NCBI GenBank assembly: GCA_965220485.1
Contig: OZ244832.1
Coordinates: 2,666,001-2,730,000 of the forward strand
Direction of reading: 5' to 3'
DNA length: 64,000 bases
Source of the DNA: Aldehydirespirator sp965220485
Lineage (GTDB): Bacteria > Actinomycetota > Acidimicrobiia > Acidimicrobiales > Aldehydirespiratoraceae
A program made the position numbers and the translations under genes. Below the pieces are notes generated by a model, which saw nothing but the letters and a program-made list of their open reading frames with translations, was not told the origin of the DNA and searched no databases. Shown here piece by piece: positions 1 to 7,731 of this stretch. How positions within the stretch are numbered: position 1 is the stretch's first letter; each line of letters begins with the position of its first letter.

Positions 1-2036
1 GTGTAGTCGTGGTTCCGTAACCGGTTGACGTTGTCGGTGAGATCCGGGTGGGAGTACTGCATCCCGTCGTCGACCACGGCCACGTTCACGCCCGATCCTC
101 GGGTGATGGTCCACGTGTCCTCGACGTTGATGTCCTCTCCGTCTGCTCCCTTGCGCCGGCCCACGTTGTTGAGGTGCCGCTGGCACGCCATGACCGACCC
201 CTCTCCGACCGGGTCGCACGAAGCCTTGTGCTGGCCCTCGTTGTTGAGGTGCCACTGGCACCCGTAAAGGGAGTCAAGGATGGCGGTGTTGGACACGGTG
301 ATGCTCTCGCACCGCGCGACGAGGTCGGCGTAGCGGACATCCTCTGACAGCAGGACGGCATAGGGCCCGGTCGCCGGACCGCTGCCACCCGTGCTGCGGG
401 TCACCTTGATGTAGTGCGTTCCCGCGGTCAAATCATCGAGAACCACGAAGCCGAGCGGACCACCGCGGTCGAACGACGTCTCATACACGACGGCGCTGCT
501 GACCGTGTTGCCGTTGCTGTCCAGGAGCTCCCCAGTGATGTCGACGTCGGCCCCTACGGCCCGCAGCCGCGCGTGGGTGCCGTCGTCCAACTCGATGCGG
601 AAGTAGTCCGTGTCGGCGGTCGGGTCGATTGTGCCGACGGCCACGTCGTAGAAGGTCAGCGGGACCGCGGTCGCCAGCGTGTTCCCCGGCTCGGCGGCCT
701 CCAGCACGTACAGCGAGTACAACCCGTCGAGGAACACCGAGGCCGCCTTGACCTCGATGTAGTACTTGCCCGGCGCGAGGTCGGCCAGATGCACGAACCC
801 GCTCGCAGGAAGGTCGAACGACTCGAAGATGGCGATGGAGTTGCCGCCAGAGTCCAGGATCACGCCTTCGATGCGGCTGGAGCCGCGGACGATGACCCTG
901 GTCTGCTGCGCGAGGGTCAAGGTGAACCAGTCTTCGTCTCCCAAGGGGTCGATGAGGCCGTTGCGGTGGTCGCCAAGCGAGATGGACTCCGCATTGCTCG
1001 TGCTCGTGGAGTCGGCGATCGGCCTGGTGACCAGGACATAGGTGCCGGTGGCCTCGCCGTAGCTGGTGACCTTGATGTAGTAGGTGCCCGCCGTCCACGT
1101 GCCCCAGATCAGGAAGTTGCGGGTCCCGTGGGCCAGATAGCCGTCGTCGTTCTCGTCGATCACGGTGCCGTCGCTCCTTAGGAGCTCCCCGACGGTGTCG
1201 AGGTCGCCGTCGGTGAAGATGAGGAGGCCGGTCACCCTAGTGAGCACGACCTTGAAGTAGTCGGCGTCGGTGCCCGGATCGATCGACCCGCCCACACGGG
1301 TGCCCGTGGCCACCTCGGTGGCGTCAGCCAGCGCGTCACCATGCTCGGCGGGGGTGCCCACCGCGGTGGCGGACCAGGTTGCGGCGCTGGAGGTGACCGC
1401 CCTGACCTGCACGTCGTAGCCGGTGCCGTTGGTCAAGCCGTCGAGCACATGGATCCGCGACCCGCGGGGCCAGACGGTCTCCTCGGCAGTCCAGTTGGAG
1501 TCCACCGTCTCGTCGGCGCTGGTCTCGATGTAGCGCAGATCGTAGGAGATGATCATCGCCTTCGCGGCGTGGGGCGGATCGCTCCAAGAGATCGTGAGCG
1601 CGCCGTCGCCGACGATGACGGAGTCGATCGTGGGCACGCCGATCAGAGGCGTCCCTGTGGAGGTGACGGACCAGTCGCCGGAACCCTCGTCGTTGACCGC
1701 CCGCACCTGCACGTCATAGGAGATGTCGCCGTCCAGCCCATCGACCGTGTACTCCAGGGAGCCCGAGGTCCAGACCCTGGTCTCGACGGTCCAGTTGGCG
1801 TCCACCGTCTCGTCGGCGTCGGTCTCGATGTGGCGCATGTCATAGGAGGTGATCGTTGAGCCGCCATGATTGCCCGGCGCGGTCCAAGCGACGGTAAGCG
1901 ATCCGTCGCCCGCGGTGACCGAGGTGATCGCAGGGGCACCCGGTGTCTGCGCGCCAGCTTGGCCGCTGATGGCCAGGCACACCAGCGCGGCCAGCACGAC
2001 GGGCAGCAGCCGCTTCAGGGGTCTTGGTGCAGGCAT
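1..2036 (-). CDS. Secreted subtilisin-like (S8) serine protease with Fn3 and PPC domains, 3' end cut by window edge
   Basis: The frame stays open from an ATG at 2036 to the left edge. The start is supported by a signal peptide (about residues 1-29; KRLLPVVLAALVCLA then an AxA-type end). Two fibronectin type III domains follow (about 30-205), then three PPC-like (pre-peptidase C-terminal) beta domains near 232-330, 338-435 and 445-545, each with an 'xxDxDYFxxxL' or 'DEDWFTLTL' signature. Next come a QWHLNN motif typical of kexin/furin-like subtilases and the Asp active-site block VAVVDDGMQYSHPDL (about residue 650). The His and Ser motifs lie outside the window. PPC domains usually follow the catalytic domain; here they precede it. 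A second degenerate 'CQRHLNN' copy follows the first, suggesting a local duplication. It lies 19 bp downstream of a gene encoding a prodomain-like protein, which probably acts as its chaperone or inhibitor. Confidence 0.85.
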   Translation of the reverse strand, partial: MPAPRPLKRLLPVVLAALVCLAISGQAGAQTPGAPAITSVTAGDGSLTVAWTAPGNHGGSTITSYDMRHIETDADETVDANWTVETRVWTSGSLEYTVDGLDGDISYDVQVRAVNDEGSGDWSVTSTGTPLIGVPTIDSVIVGDGALTISWSDPPHAAKAMIISYDLRYIETSADETVDSNWTAEETVWPRGSRIHVLDGLTNGTGYDVQVRAVTSSAATWSATAVGTPAEHGDALADATEVATGTRVGGSIDPGTDADYFKVVLTRVTGLLIFTDGDLDTVGELLRSDGTVIDENDDGYLAHGTRNFLIWGTWTAGTYYIKVTSYGEATGTYVLVTRPIADSTSTSNAESISLGDHRNGLIDPLGDEDWFTLTLAQQTRVIVRGSSRIEGVILDSGGNSIAIFESFDLPASGFVHLADLAPGKYYIEVKAASVFLDGLYSLYVLEAAEPGNTLATAVPLTFYDVAVGTIDPTADTDYFRIELDDGTHARLRAVGADVDITGELLDSNGNTVSSAVVYETSFDRGGPLGFVVLDDLTAGTHYIKVTRSTGGSGPATGPYAVLLSEDVRYADLVARCESITVSNTAILDSLYGCQWHLNNEGQHKASCDPVGEGSVMACQRHLNNVGRRKGADGEDINVEDTWTITRGSGVNVAVVDDGMQYSHPDLTDNVNRLRNHDY

Positions 2037-2055
2037 GGACGCGGGCCGAGGCTGG

Positions 2056-3055
2056 TCACTTGGCGGTGTGTTCTCTCCACCAGTTGGGACTGGAGAGCTC
2101 GACGCCGGCTTGCCCAGCCAGTGCATTGGCTAGGTCCAGGGACGGGAATCCTGGATCGGTCTCCACGAAGAAGCCGTTGGTCAGATAGTCCAGCTCGGAT
2201 ACCCGGCTCAGAGCGATGCCGTTGCCAGTGAAGAAGGCGGTCGCCTCGTCGGTGCCCCACTCCGGGTCCAAGACCACCACGATGCCGCCGGGAAGGGTCA
2301 TCAACTCGCCGGACTCGGAGAGGAACACGGGATTGGAGCCGCTGGTGCCGCCGGACTTCGCGCCGCCGCCGGTGCTGTGAGGGACGTTCTCGCCGTTGCC
2401 GGGGTCGGCCGAGATCTCGTCCCGCGACACGATCGCGCCGTCGTCGAGCACGACCAAGTCCAACTGCAGCCGCGCCCCCACGGTCCGGTCGCCGTCGCGC
2501 CAAGTGTAGACCTCGCCCTGGGCCGAGGAGACCCCGCCGGAGCCGCCGGTGCCGCCGGATTCGTCCGGTCCCGTCGACTCCACCGGAGACTCCTGCCGCG
2601 CCCCTCCGGCCAACTCGAAGTCCGAGTCGACCGCCTCGACGATCTCCAGCGCCAACTCGAAGTCCGAGTCGACCGCCTCGACGATCTCCAGCGCCAACTC
2701 GAAGTCCGAGTCGACCGCCTCGACGATCTCCAGCGCCAACTCGGACCCCGGGTCCGGATTAGGCCTCGGCGTCGACCTTTGCGGGCTCGGATTCCACAGG
2801 CTCGGGATCCGGCAGATCATCGGACGGGCGGATCGTCCCTGCACTCGGCAAGCCCCCCCCCCCCCCCGGCGAATCGTACGATCCTGGCGGGAGCCCGTCG
2901 CCCACCGCGAGCGCCGTGGACGAAGGGGGCGTCGACTCGGGATCCTGGACGCGAGCATCCCCGCCGAACAGCAGCACCGCTCCCGTCACCGCTCCAGCGA
3001 CAACAGCTACTGCCGCAGCCAGGACCGCGGCCCTTGTGACGCGTACTCGTGTCAT
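2056..3055 (-). CDS. Membrane-anchored protein with a C-terminal subtilase-prodomain-like region; reading frame interrupted
   Basis: The ATG at 3055 gives a basic N-terminus and one membrane segment (about residues 8-30), then a Pro/Gly/Asp/Glu-rich linker. This frame runs through a 15-G tract (coding strand) and stops with TAA at 2759. The downstream part continues in another frame, open to 2056: three and a bit copies of a 14-residue unit (ELALEIVEAVDSDF), a linker, then a domain ending LTNGFFVETDPGF, ANALAGQAGVE and SSPNWWRE. These motifs resemble the N-terminal prodomain found inside kexin-like bacterial subtilases. A tract of 14 or 17 G would fuse the frames, but the sequence just after the tract reads more naturally in the upstream frame (DDLPDPEPVESEPAKVDAEA), so the true break may lie nearer 2760. 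Possible explanations are phase variation, an assembly error, or two separate proteins. Confidence 0.6.
2609..2746 (-). repeat. In-frame tandem repeat, 42 bp, three copies plus a partial fourth
   Basis: Units begin at 2609, 2651, 2693 and (partial) 2735 and are identical over the full copies. Each encodes 14 residues, acidic and probably helical. The period is a multiple of three, so copy-number change would not alter the frame. Confidence 0.9.
2853..2867. repeat. Homopolymer tract of 15 C (15 G on the coding strand)
   Basis: A run of 15 identical bases inside the linker-coding region of the prodomain gene. Runs of this length are prone to slipped-strand change and also to sequencing error. 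The frame is interrupted downstream of it. Confidence 0.95.
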
Positions 3056-3142
3056 GCCGCGGCAATCTTAGTGATGCCCCCGATCACCATTTGGGAATAT
3101 CGGACCCAGGCGAACTGGCGTCCTCTTCCGCCGCAGCACCGC

Positions 3143-3439
3143 TCAACATCTTGACGGCGCGAATCGGGCCTTGACGCGCGTTGCGTCGACGGCGAGGGCG
3201 ACAATGCGCCCCATGAAGAAGTCCAGCTCGGCCCGGTCGTCATCGACCCAGCCCTCCACGACAGCCTGAACGACGCATATGCGTATGGCCATCACCAAGG
3301 TGAACGACACGGCCACCAACTGTAGAAGCGAGACAAGCGGCTTCTGGAAGGCGGAGATCTTGATGCTGGGAAGCCCGGCGTCCCCGCAGAGCCACAAGAC
3401 AGCGCTGGCCGCCAAGATCGAGACGAGCCACGCCACCAT
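3143..3439 (-). CDS. Small membrane protein, unknown family
   Basis: An internal ATG at 3439 starts a 98-residue product with two hydrophobic segments (MVAWLVSILAASAVLWLC, and a second near LLQLVAVSFTLVMAIRI) and a charged C-terminal tail. The frame is open upstream to 3697, but that part lies antisense to an AraC-type fragment and is probably not coding. I recognise no family. It may itself be a truncated remnant in this disrupted zone. Confidence 0.4.
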   Translation of the reverse strand: MVAWLVSILAASAVLWLCGDAGLPSIKISAFQKPLVSLLQLVAVSFTLVMAIRICVVQAVVEGWVDDDRAELDFFMGRIVALAVDATRVKARFAPSRC

Positions 3440-3536
3440 CACGGCCGCGTCGCGAACGGCGAAGAGCCGGCCGTCGGGCCAGCGAGGAGCGTGCCACCAG
3501 ACGGCGTGCGCCGGCGTCGGGCCAGCGAGGCACGCT

Positions 3537-3715
3537 ACGCCAAGACCGTGAGCGATCTCGCTCCGCAACTGGAGCCTGGACAGGATCTCCAGCTGGCCCG
3601 AGCGGCCGTGATGGCCGGCTTCTACGACCAAGCCGACCTCACCAACCGATTCGCCCGACTCACAAGCGAGACCCCCGCACAGTTCCGAGCTCACCAACTC
3701 CGGCCGTCACCGTGA
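3537..3715 (+). pseudogene. AraC/XylS-type regulator, C-terminal HTH fragment
   Basis: The translation contains LARAAVMAGFYDQADLTNRF followed by 'ARLTSETPAQFR', the second helix-turn-helix of AraC-family regulators (usual pattern: VALAAGFxDQxHLxRxFKRxxGxTPxxFR). The rest of the protein, including the first HTH and any sensor domain, is absent. The upstream part of the open frame shows no AraC similarity. Probably a leftover of a deleted gene. Confidence 0.6.
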
Positions 3716-4130
3716 GGCTGTCACCGTGAGGATCACGCCGGATGAGAAGTCACTTGCGTTTGACCGCTAGACGGTCAGCGAGGACGAGAGCAGCGTGTGT
3801 GTAGGAGTGCTGAGGGTTGTCGAAGAGTGCGTCAGCGGGCTGTTGCTCCACAACTTCGCCGGCTCGCATGACCGTGATGCGGTCAGCGAGGTGCCGGGCG
3901 ACGCCTAGATCATGGGTTATGAAGAGGTAGGTGAGCCCGTGATCATCCTTGAGCTCCTGCAACAAGTTCAGCACGCCGGCCTGCACCGAGACATCGAGAG
4001 CCGGGGTGGGTTCGTCGAACAGGATCATCGACGGTTCCAGAATCAGTGCCCGGGCTAGCACCGCACGTTGGGCCTGGCCGCCGCTCAGCTCGTGAGGGTA
4101 GCGATCTCGCACGGCCGGGCTGAGCCCTAG

Positions 4131-4229
4131 GTGGCTGGTGCCAAACTCCCGAAATGGGGGTTTTGCGATCACAAAACCCCAGGTCAGCGACTTGCGGATT
4201 GTGGCAAATTGCCATTTAACACCAGCCAC
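4131..4229 (+). mobile_element. 99-bp miniature inverted-repeat element, copy 1 (CTAG target)
   Basis: Begins GTGGCTGGTG and ends CACCAGCCAC, a perfect 10-bp terminal inverted repeat, and is flanked by CTAG on both sides (4127-4130 and 4230-4233). It holds two internal dyads (GGGGTTTTG...CAAAACCCC and TGGCAAATTGCCA). It carries no transposase, so any movement would need a transposase supplied in trans. It interrupts an ABC ATPase gene. Confidence 0.9.
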
Positions 4230-4233
4230 CTAG

Positions 4234-4332
4234 GTGGCTGGTGCCAAACTCCCGAAATGGGGGTTTCGCGGTCACAAAACCCCAGGTCAGCGACTTGCGA
4301 ATTATGGCAAATTGCCATTTAACACCAGCCAC
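4234..4332 (+). mobile_element. 99-bp miniature element, copy 2, tandem with copy 1
   Basis: Same ends and length as copy 1, differing at a few internal bases. It shares the CTAG at 4230-4233 with copy 1 and has another at 4333-4336. The arrangement suggests a second insertion into the CTAG at the edge of the first, or a tandem duplication. Confidence 0.9.
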
Positions 4333-4612
4333 CTAGAGCCGCGATCATTTCGTTAGAGCGAGCCCTGCGCTGAGCGCGGTCGAGCTTGCTATGGACGCGC
4401 AGAGGCTCCTCGATCTGGGCTACGACCGGCCTGCGGGGGCTCAGCGAGAGCAGCGGGTTCTGGGCAACCATCTGGATCCGGCGCCGGATCTCGCGTCGAT
4501 GCCGGCCTTTCAGGCCGATCAGCTCAGTGCCATCGAAACAGATGCTGCCCATGGAGGGACGGACCAGGCCGACCACTGCTTCGGCCAGGGTGGACTTACC
4601 TGCGCCTGATTC

Positions 4613-4914
4613 CGCGCCTCCTCGACGGACGCCTCGATACGCGCAGCCAGCAGCGGGCCGCAACGGGCCGCATGCGTCTGATCTCGCACAGCCAGCCACA
4701 GCACGAACACTGACGAGGCCACCAGCAAGAGCCAGCACCAGCGCCACCAACCACGTCGCTTTCGGGCAGAGCCGGAACCTCGGCCCTCGTCGGCTTTCGC
4801 TAGCGACGGCCCGGGCGACCGGGTACCAGCCACGCCGAGCACGGTAGCACTTGGGACAGCGCCGCTCGACGCTGCCGCCAGTGCTGACCCGGACCTATGG
4901 CACGACCCCACCAA
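4613..4914 (-). pseudogene. Fragment encoding one membrane helix, unknown origin
   Basis: One frame here gives a basic stretch and a hydrophobic segment (WWRWCWLLLVASSVFVLWLA), followed by a short helical tail (AARIEASVEEARNQAQ). It then runs into the truncated ABC ATPase in a different frame. It could be the end of another gene joined by deletion. I recognise no family, and coding status is uncertain. Confidence 0.25.
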
Positions 4915-4974
4915 GCCTCACCGCGGAGGTCGCCGGGGAGCGTCTGACAGGCCCCCGCTTCGGTAAGCACCTAG

Positions 4975-5073
4975 GTGGCTGGTGCCAAACTCCCGAAATG
5001 GGGGTTTTGCGGTCACAAAACCCCAGGTCAGCGACTTGCGAATTGTGGCAAATTGCCATTTAACACCAGCCAC
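4975..5073 (+). mobile_element. 99-bp miniature element, copy 3
   Basis: The same 10-bp terminal inverted repeats and 99-bp length, flanked by CTAG at 4971-4974 and 5074-5077. It sits in sequence with no recognisable gene, in the same orientation as copies 1 and 2. Confidence 0.9.
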
Positions 5074-5077
5074 CTAG

Positions 5078-5648
5078 GACGGTGGCGTGGAAGCCGGTCT
5101 GGGACCCGGAGGCGAGTGGTTGGCGATCAGGTGTGTCGTGAGCGGCTGCGTTCGGTGTTGTTGAGTGTGCGTTCGGCTGGTTGGCTAGTCAGGTTCGGTA
5201 GAGCCTATGGCGTTCGTGTTGGCGTGATCGAGGCTTGGGCTCATGGGTTGGACAGGGGGTGCGTTCGTGACAAGCGTTCGACGTTGGGCGTCCGGGGGTA
5301 GTTTGGCCGCCACACGTTTGCACTAACAGTGCAACCGAGATCGAGCGGGGTGTGTCGTCGTCCGAAATGGACGATTCTGAGGGCCCCTCGCTGTGGCGTG
5401 AACGCAGGGTGAACGCGCGCGAACGCGATTGCGACAACAGCCAGTTTCTGATATTCTGATTTTGGGTTCCTTCGCGTGGGTTTTCTGCCGATGCTTGGGA
5501 TCTGCGGCGCGTGAAGGGTGCCGGGATCTGCGTGTGAAGGCAGTTGCGGGCTCCAGTTGGATCACCGACCCTCAGCAGTCGCTGTCTGGCGCACCATCCC
5601 CGCTCGTGTCCGTGGTCTCCGGGTCCCAGTTCACTCTTCGTGCCCAAG
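5078..5648. other. Stretch without a recognisable gene
   Basis: Short frames on both strands lack any motif, membrane segment or convincing start. No RNA gene or repeat is visible. It is probably degraded accessory DNA between the third miniature element and the three-gene module. Confidence 0.5.
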
Positions 5649-5981
5649 TCAAGAGTTCCGATTAGGTTCGCGCGCAATCGTCGCCAAATCGGACAATCGT
5701 TTTCGCGTGCGGCCGTTCTTCTTTGGCCGTTGCTTCTCAAAAACCAGCGCATGGGCTGGGTCATCCGGCTCGGGCATAAGCACGATTCCCTGACCCTCGC
5801 CACGAATATCGCCCACAGTCAACACGGCCAACCCCTCATCGGACTTGTTCGCAAGAAGATCATCTTGCGACAGGCCCGTTGCCTGCATTATGGACTCGAC
5901 CTGAACCGACATGCCAACGGCCGGATACTCGCGCTTGATGGTCATTTGAACGGACGCATCTTGGAACGCGTCGCTCTGCAT
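5649..5981 (-). CDS. Small protein of the TIGR04255-associated module, unknown function
   Basis: 110 residues from ATG 5981; a second possible start is the ATG at 5945. The middle contains a 'GLAVLTVGDIRGEGQGIVL' block followed by MPEPDDPAHALV, then a basic Lys/Arg-rich C-terminus (KQRPKKNGRTRKRL). I recall similar small hypothetical proteins with a 'P-x-P-x-D-x-P-x-H-A' motif next to 'WDGYGA' proteins elsewhere, but could not check this. It is third in a minus-strand row behind the 168-residue protein, with a 108-bp gap. The basic tail could suggest nucleic-acid binding, which is speculative. Confidence 0.6.
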   Translation of the reverse strand: MQSDAFQDASVQMTIKREYPAVGMSVQVESIMQATGLSQDDLLANKSDEGLAVLTVGDIRGEGQGIVLMPEPDDPAHALVFEKQRPKKNGRTRKRLSDLATIAREPNRNS

Positions 5982-6089
5982 ACCTGTAATCGACCCTGCA
6001 TCATTCCGCTTGAATCTGACTGAATCCTACGGAATAGACGCTCAGAGTCCGCTATCGACGGGTCATCTTCGTATACGTTGCTCGGAACA

Positions 6090-6596
6090 TCAAGCTGGCC
6101 TGTTTGGCACATGAAGCAGGATCATAGAGCAAACCAGAGCCTGCCAAAACTCATTGTGATAATCCTTCAACGGGCCGTCCACATCGAAGTCGGGAGTCTT
6201 AGCGTATATGTCGATTGCTCCATCTGGTCCGAACTCGATCATCAACACCGCATTCTGCGTATCCCATTCCAAGTAAACACCACCTTCTGGTGTTGCCATC
6301 ACAGCAGGGACAGGCAAATGGTGGCGTCTTGCGAGCGACGACCAGAACTGTTCTGTCACCTCGATTGCGCGTTGGCGGGGTGGATGCGCTCCATATCCGT
6401 CCCAATCGGCCTTCAACCCCTTCACGCGCGCGAATGGATCGTCCACGAATGATGCGGACTTTCTCCGTAGGCAGCGATATTGGTCGAGTGGGAGCACGAC
6501 AGATTCTGAAACAGTTTGAGATGCCCCATTGTTCCAATCATCTCTTGGGGGGGTATCCATTGATGGAAGTGCCGTCAATGCGAAAGCCGTTTCCAT
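6090..6596 (-). CDS. Conserved hypothetical protein with 'DWDGYGA' motif
   Basis: 168 residues. The central part reads LKADWDGYGAHPPRQRAIE, a helix, then PAVMATPEGGVYLEWD and LMIEFGPDGAIDIY, which look like two beta-hairpins. This composition matches a widespread small family of unknown function whose hallmark is W-D-G-Y-G. Its start overlaps the end of the TIGR04255-type gene by 22 bp, which suggests co-translation. No signal peptide or membrane segment, so cytoplasmic. The first 40 residues are poorly conserved in style, and the true start may be further in. Confidence 0.7.
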   Translation of the reverse strand: METAFALTALPSMDTPPRDDWNNGASQTVSESVVLPLDQYRCLRRKSASFVDDPFARVKGLKADWDGYGAHPPRQRAIEVTEQFWSSLARRHHLPVPAVMATPEGGVYLEWDTQNAVLMIEFGPDGAIDIYAKTPDFDVDGPLKDYHNEFWQALVCSMILLHVPNRPA

Positions 6597-7417
6597 ATCT
6601 TGTGTGCCTCCGGGGTAGTGATATGTGTAAATCCTTCAACAATCCAACGATGCGCAACATCAAAGAAATCCAACGCGCCCTTGAAATCCTTTGGCTCTGC
6701 TTCACCGCGAGCTGTCAGTTTCAGTACCATCAACGGTGAATCGCCATCAAGATCACTAGGCGAGGAATGCGAGGTCCAGCAATCAATCGTCAACCATCCT
6801 TCGCGATCATCAGGGAAATGGCAATGAACGCTGAATTGACTCAGATGATCCGCGTCAAAAAACTCAGACTCACCAAGCCCCGACCACGGAACGGTGAGTA
6901 CCGCAGTGTCGATTGACGAGTTCCAACCATAGACACTGTCCATATGGTTCACATATTGCAGTTCGCACAGTGAGGGAACGGGTACATCAAGATCAAGCCT
7001 CTTGCATGTACTGAGCAGTCGTTGCCAAGCATCCTGCAACTGCTTCTGCACGGTGCCGTAGCGTGGGTACTCATCCCCAGCATCGCCCTTCCGCCAATTC
7101 ACCACCAGCCTGTTATGCTGGAGCTGAACAACCTGATCACCTTCGCGGTTCTGCATCCACAACCGATCGGGTGGCTCTGCGGTACCCGCCAGCGCATTCA
7201 GAAAGCTGTCAAGCACGTCACCATCGTCGGATTCCATCGAAGGCAGCGTCGGCCGTTCCTCCACTAGCGGCCAGCCATCGCCCCAAGCATCCGCGAGTCG
7301 GCCCAAGTCCAGCGACCTGAACCCAATGGATTGCTCAAACTCGACAGCCAGCGCTACCTCCACCACCGGAGGCATCCCGTAGGCAGGGAGCGAGTTGTCG
7401 CCGCCAGACGACAGCAC
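6575..7417 (-). CDS. TIGR04255-type protein, first gene of a three-gene module
   Basis: I place the start at GTG 7417, giving 281 residues; the frame is open to 7759, but the added N-terminus has no family look. The protein opens with LPAYGMPPVVEVALAVEFEQ, the start pattern of the TIGR04255 family of sporadically distributed proteins. Further on are LQLQHNRLVVNWRKG-like and TVQKQLQDAWQRL segments and a C-terminal helix ending WIVEGFTHITTPEAHKIWKR. The function of the family is unknown to me. The gene lies directly downstream of a broken integrase and upstream of two small genes on the same strand, so it may be integrase-borne cargo with a defence or toxin-antitoxin role (inference). Confidence 0.7.
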   Translation of the reverse strand: MLSSGGDNSLPAYGMPPVVEVALAVEFEQSIGFRSLDLGRLADAWGDGWPLVEERPTLPSMESDDGDVLDSFLNALAGTAEPPDRLWMQNREGDQVVQLQHNRLVVNWRKGDAGDEYPRYGTVQKQLQDAWQRLLSTCKRLDLDVPVPSLCELQYVNHMDSVYGWNSSIDTAVLTVPWSGLGESEFFDADHLSQFSVHCHFPDDREGWLTIDCWTSHSSPSDLDGDSPLMVLKLTARGEAEPKDFKGALDFFDVAHRWIVEGFTHITTPEAHKIWKRLSH

Positions 7418-7731
7418 AATCAAGCCACGCGCGCTGCCCGCGCTCCTGTCAACGAAACCATAGGGGATCCTCCTCGGTCCGAACTCAGCAGCTTGTGTAG
7501 CGGGAAACGCTACACGAGCACCCTCACGGCGCGCAACCACCCCCAGCCCGAGCAACGAGATGGCCTCGCCGACCGGCCTAGGAGCACCGCCCGAGTTTAT
7601 CCACAGCCATGGGCTTCCTGGGGCTTCAGTCTCGTGCATCCCCCACGAGGGCCACCCGTGGGGCGAGAGCCGTTCGGGACGAGTCTCCTGAGCCAGACCT
7701 GACCCCGATCGGCTTCCCACTCTGATGAGGC
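7418..7731. other. Stretch between integrase and TIGR04255-type gene
   Basis: No gene recognised. It should hold the promoter of the three-gene module, or be read through from the integrase. The minus frame remains open here but looks non-coding. Confidence 0.4.

Larger units (their letters stand above)
3750..4613 (-). pseudogene. Peptide/nickel-type ABC transporter ATPase, 5'-truncated and split by two miniature elements
   Basis: Reading from about 4613 down: the Walker A region (ESGAGKSTLAEAVVG), a Q-loop (QMVAQNPLLSLSPR), then two 99-bp repeats, then the signature HELSGGQAQRAVLARALIL, Walker B ILFDEPTPALDV and the H-loop YLFITHDLGVARHL, ending at 3750. This order is that of DppD/DppF/OppF ATPases. 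Removing both repeats with one CTAG each rejoins the codons for A-A-L-G-L-S-P without a gap, so the insertion was clean. Sequence before Walker A is missing, so the gene was also cut at its 5' end. No permease or binding-protein gene is nearby. An open frame starting at a GTG inside the element could still express the C-terminal half. Confidence 0.8.

Noticed and set aside
414..1181. 255-codon plus-strand frame
   Set aside because: Antisense to the subtilase's PPC domains; the minus frame has a signal peptide and family motifs.
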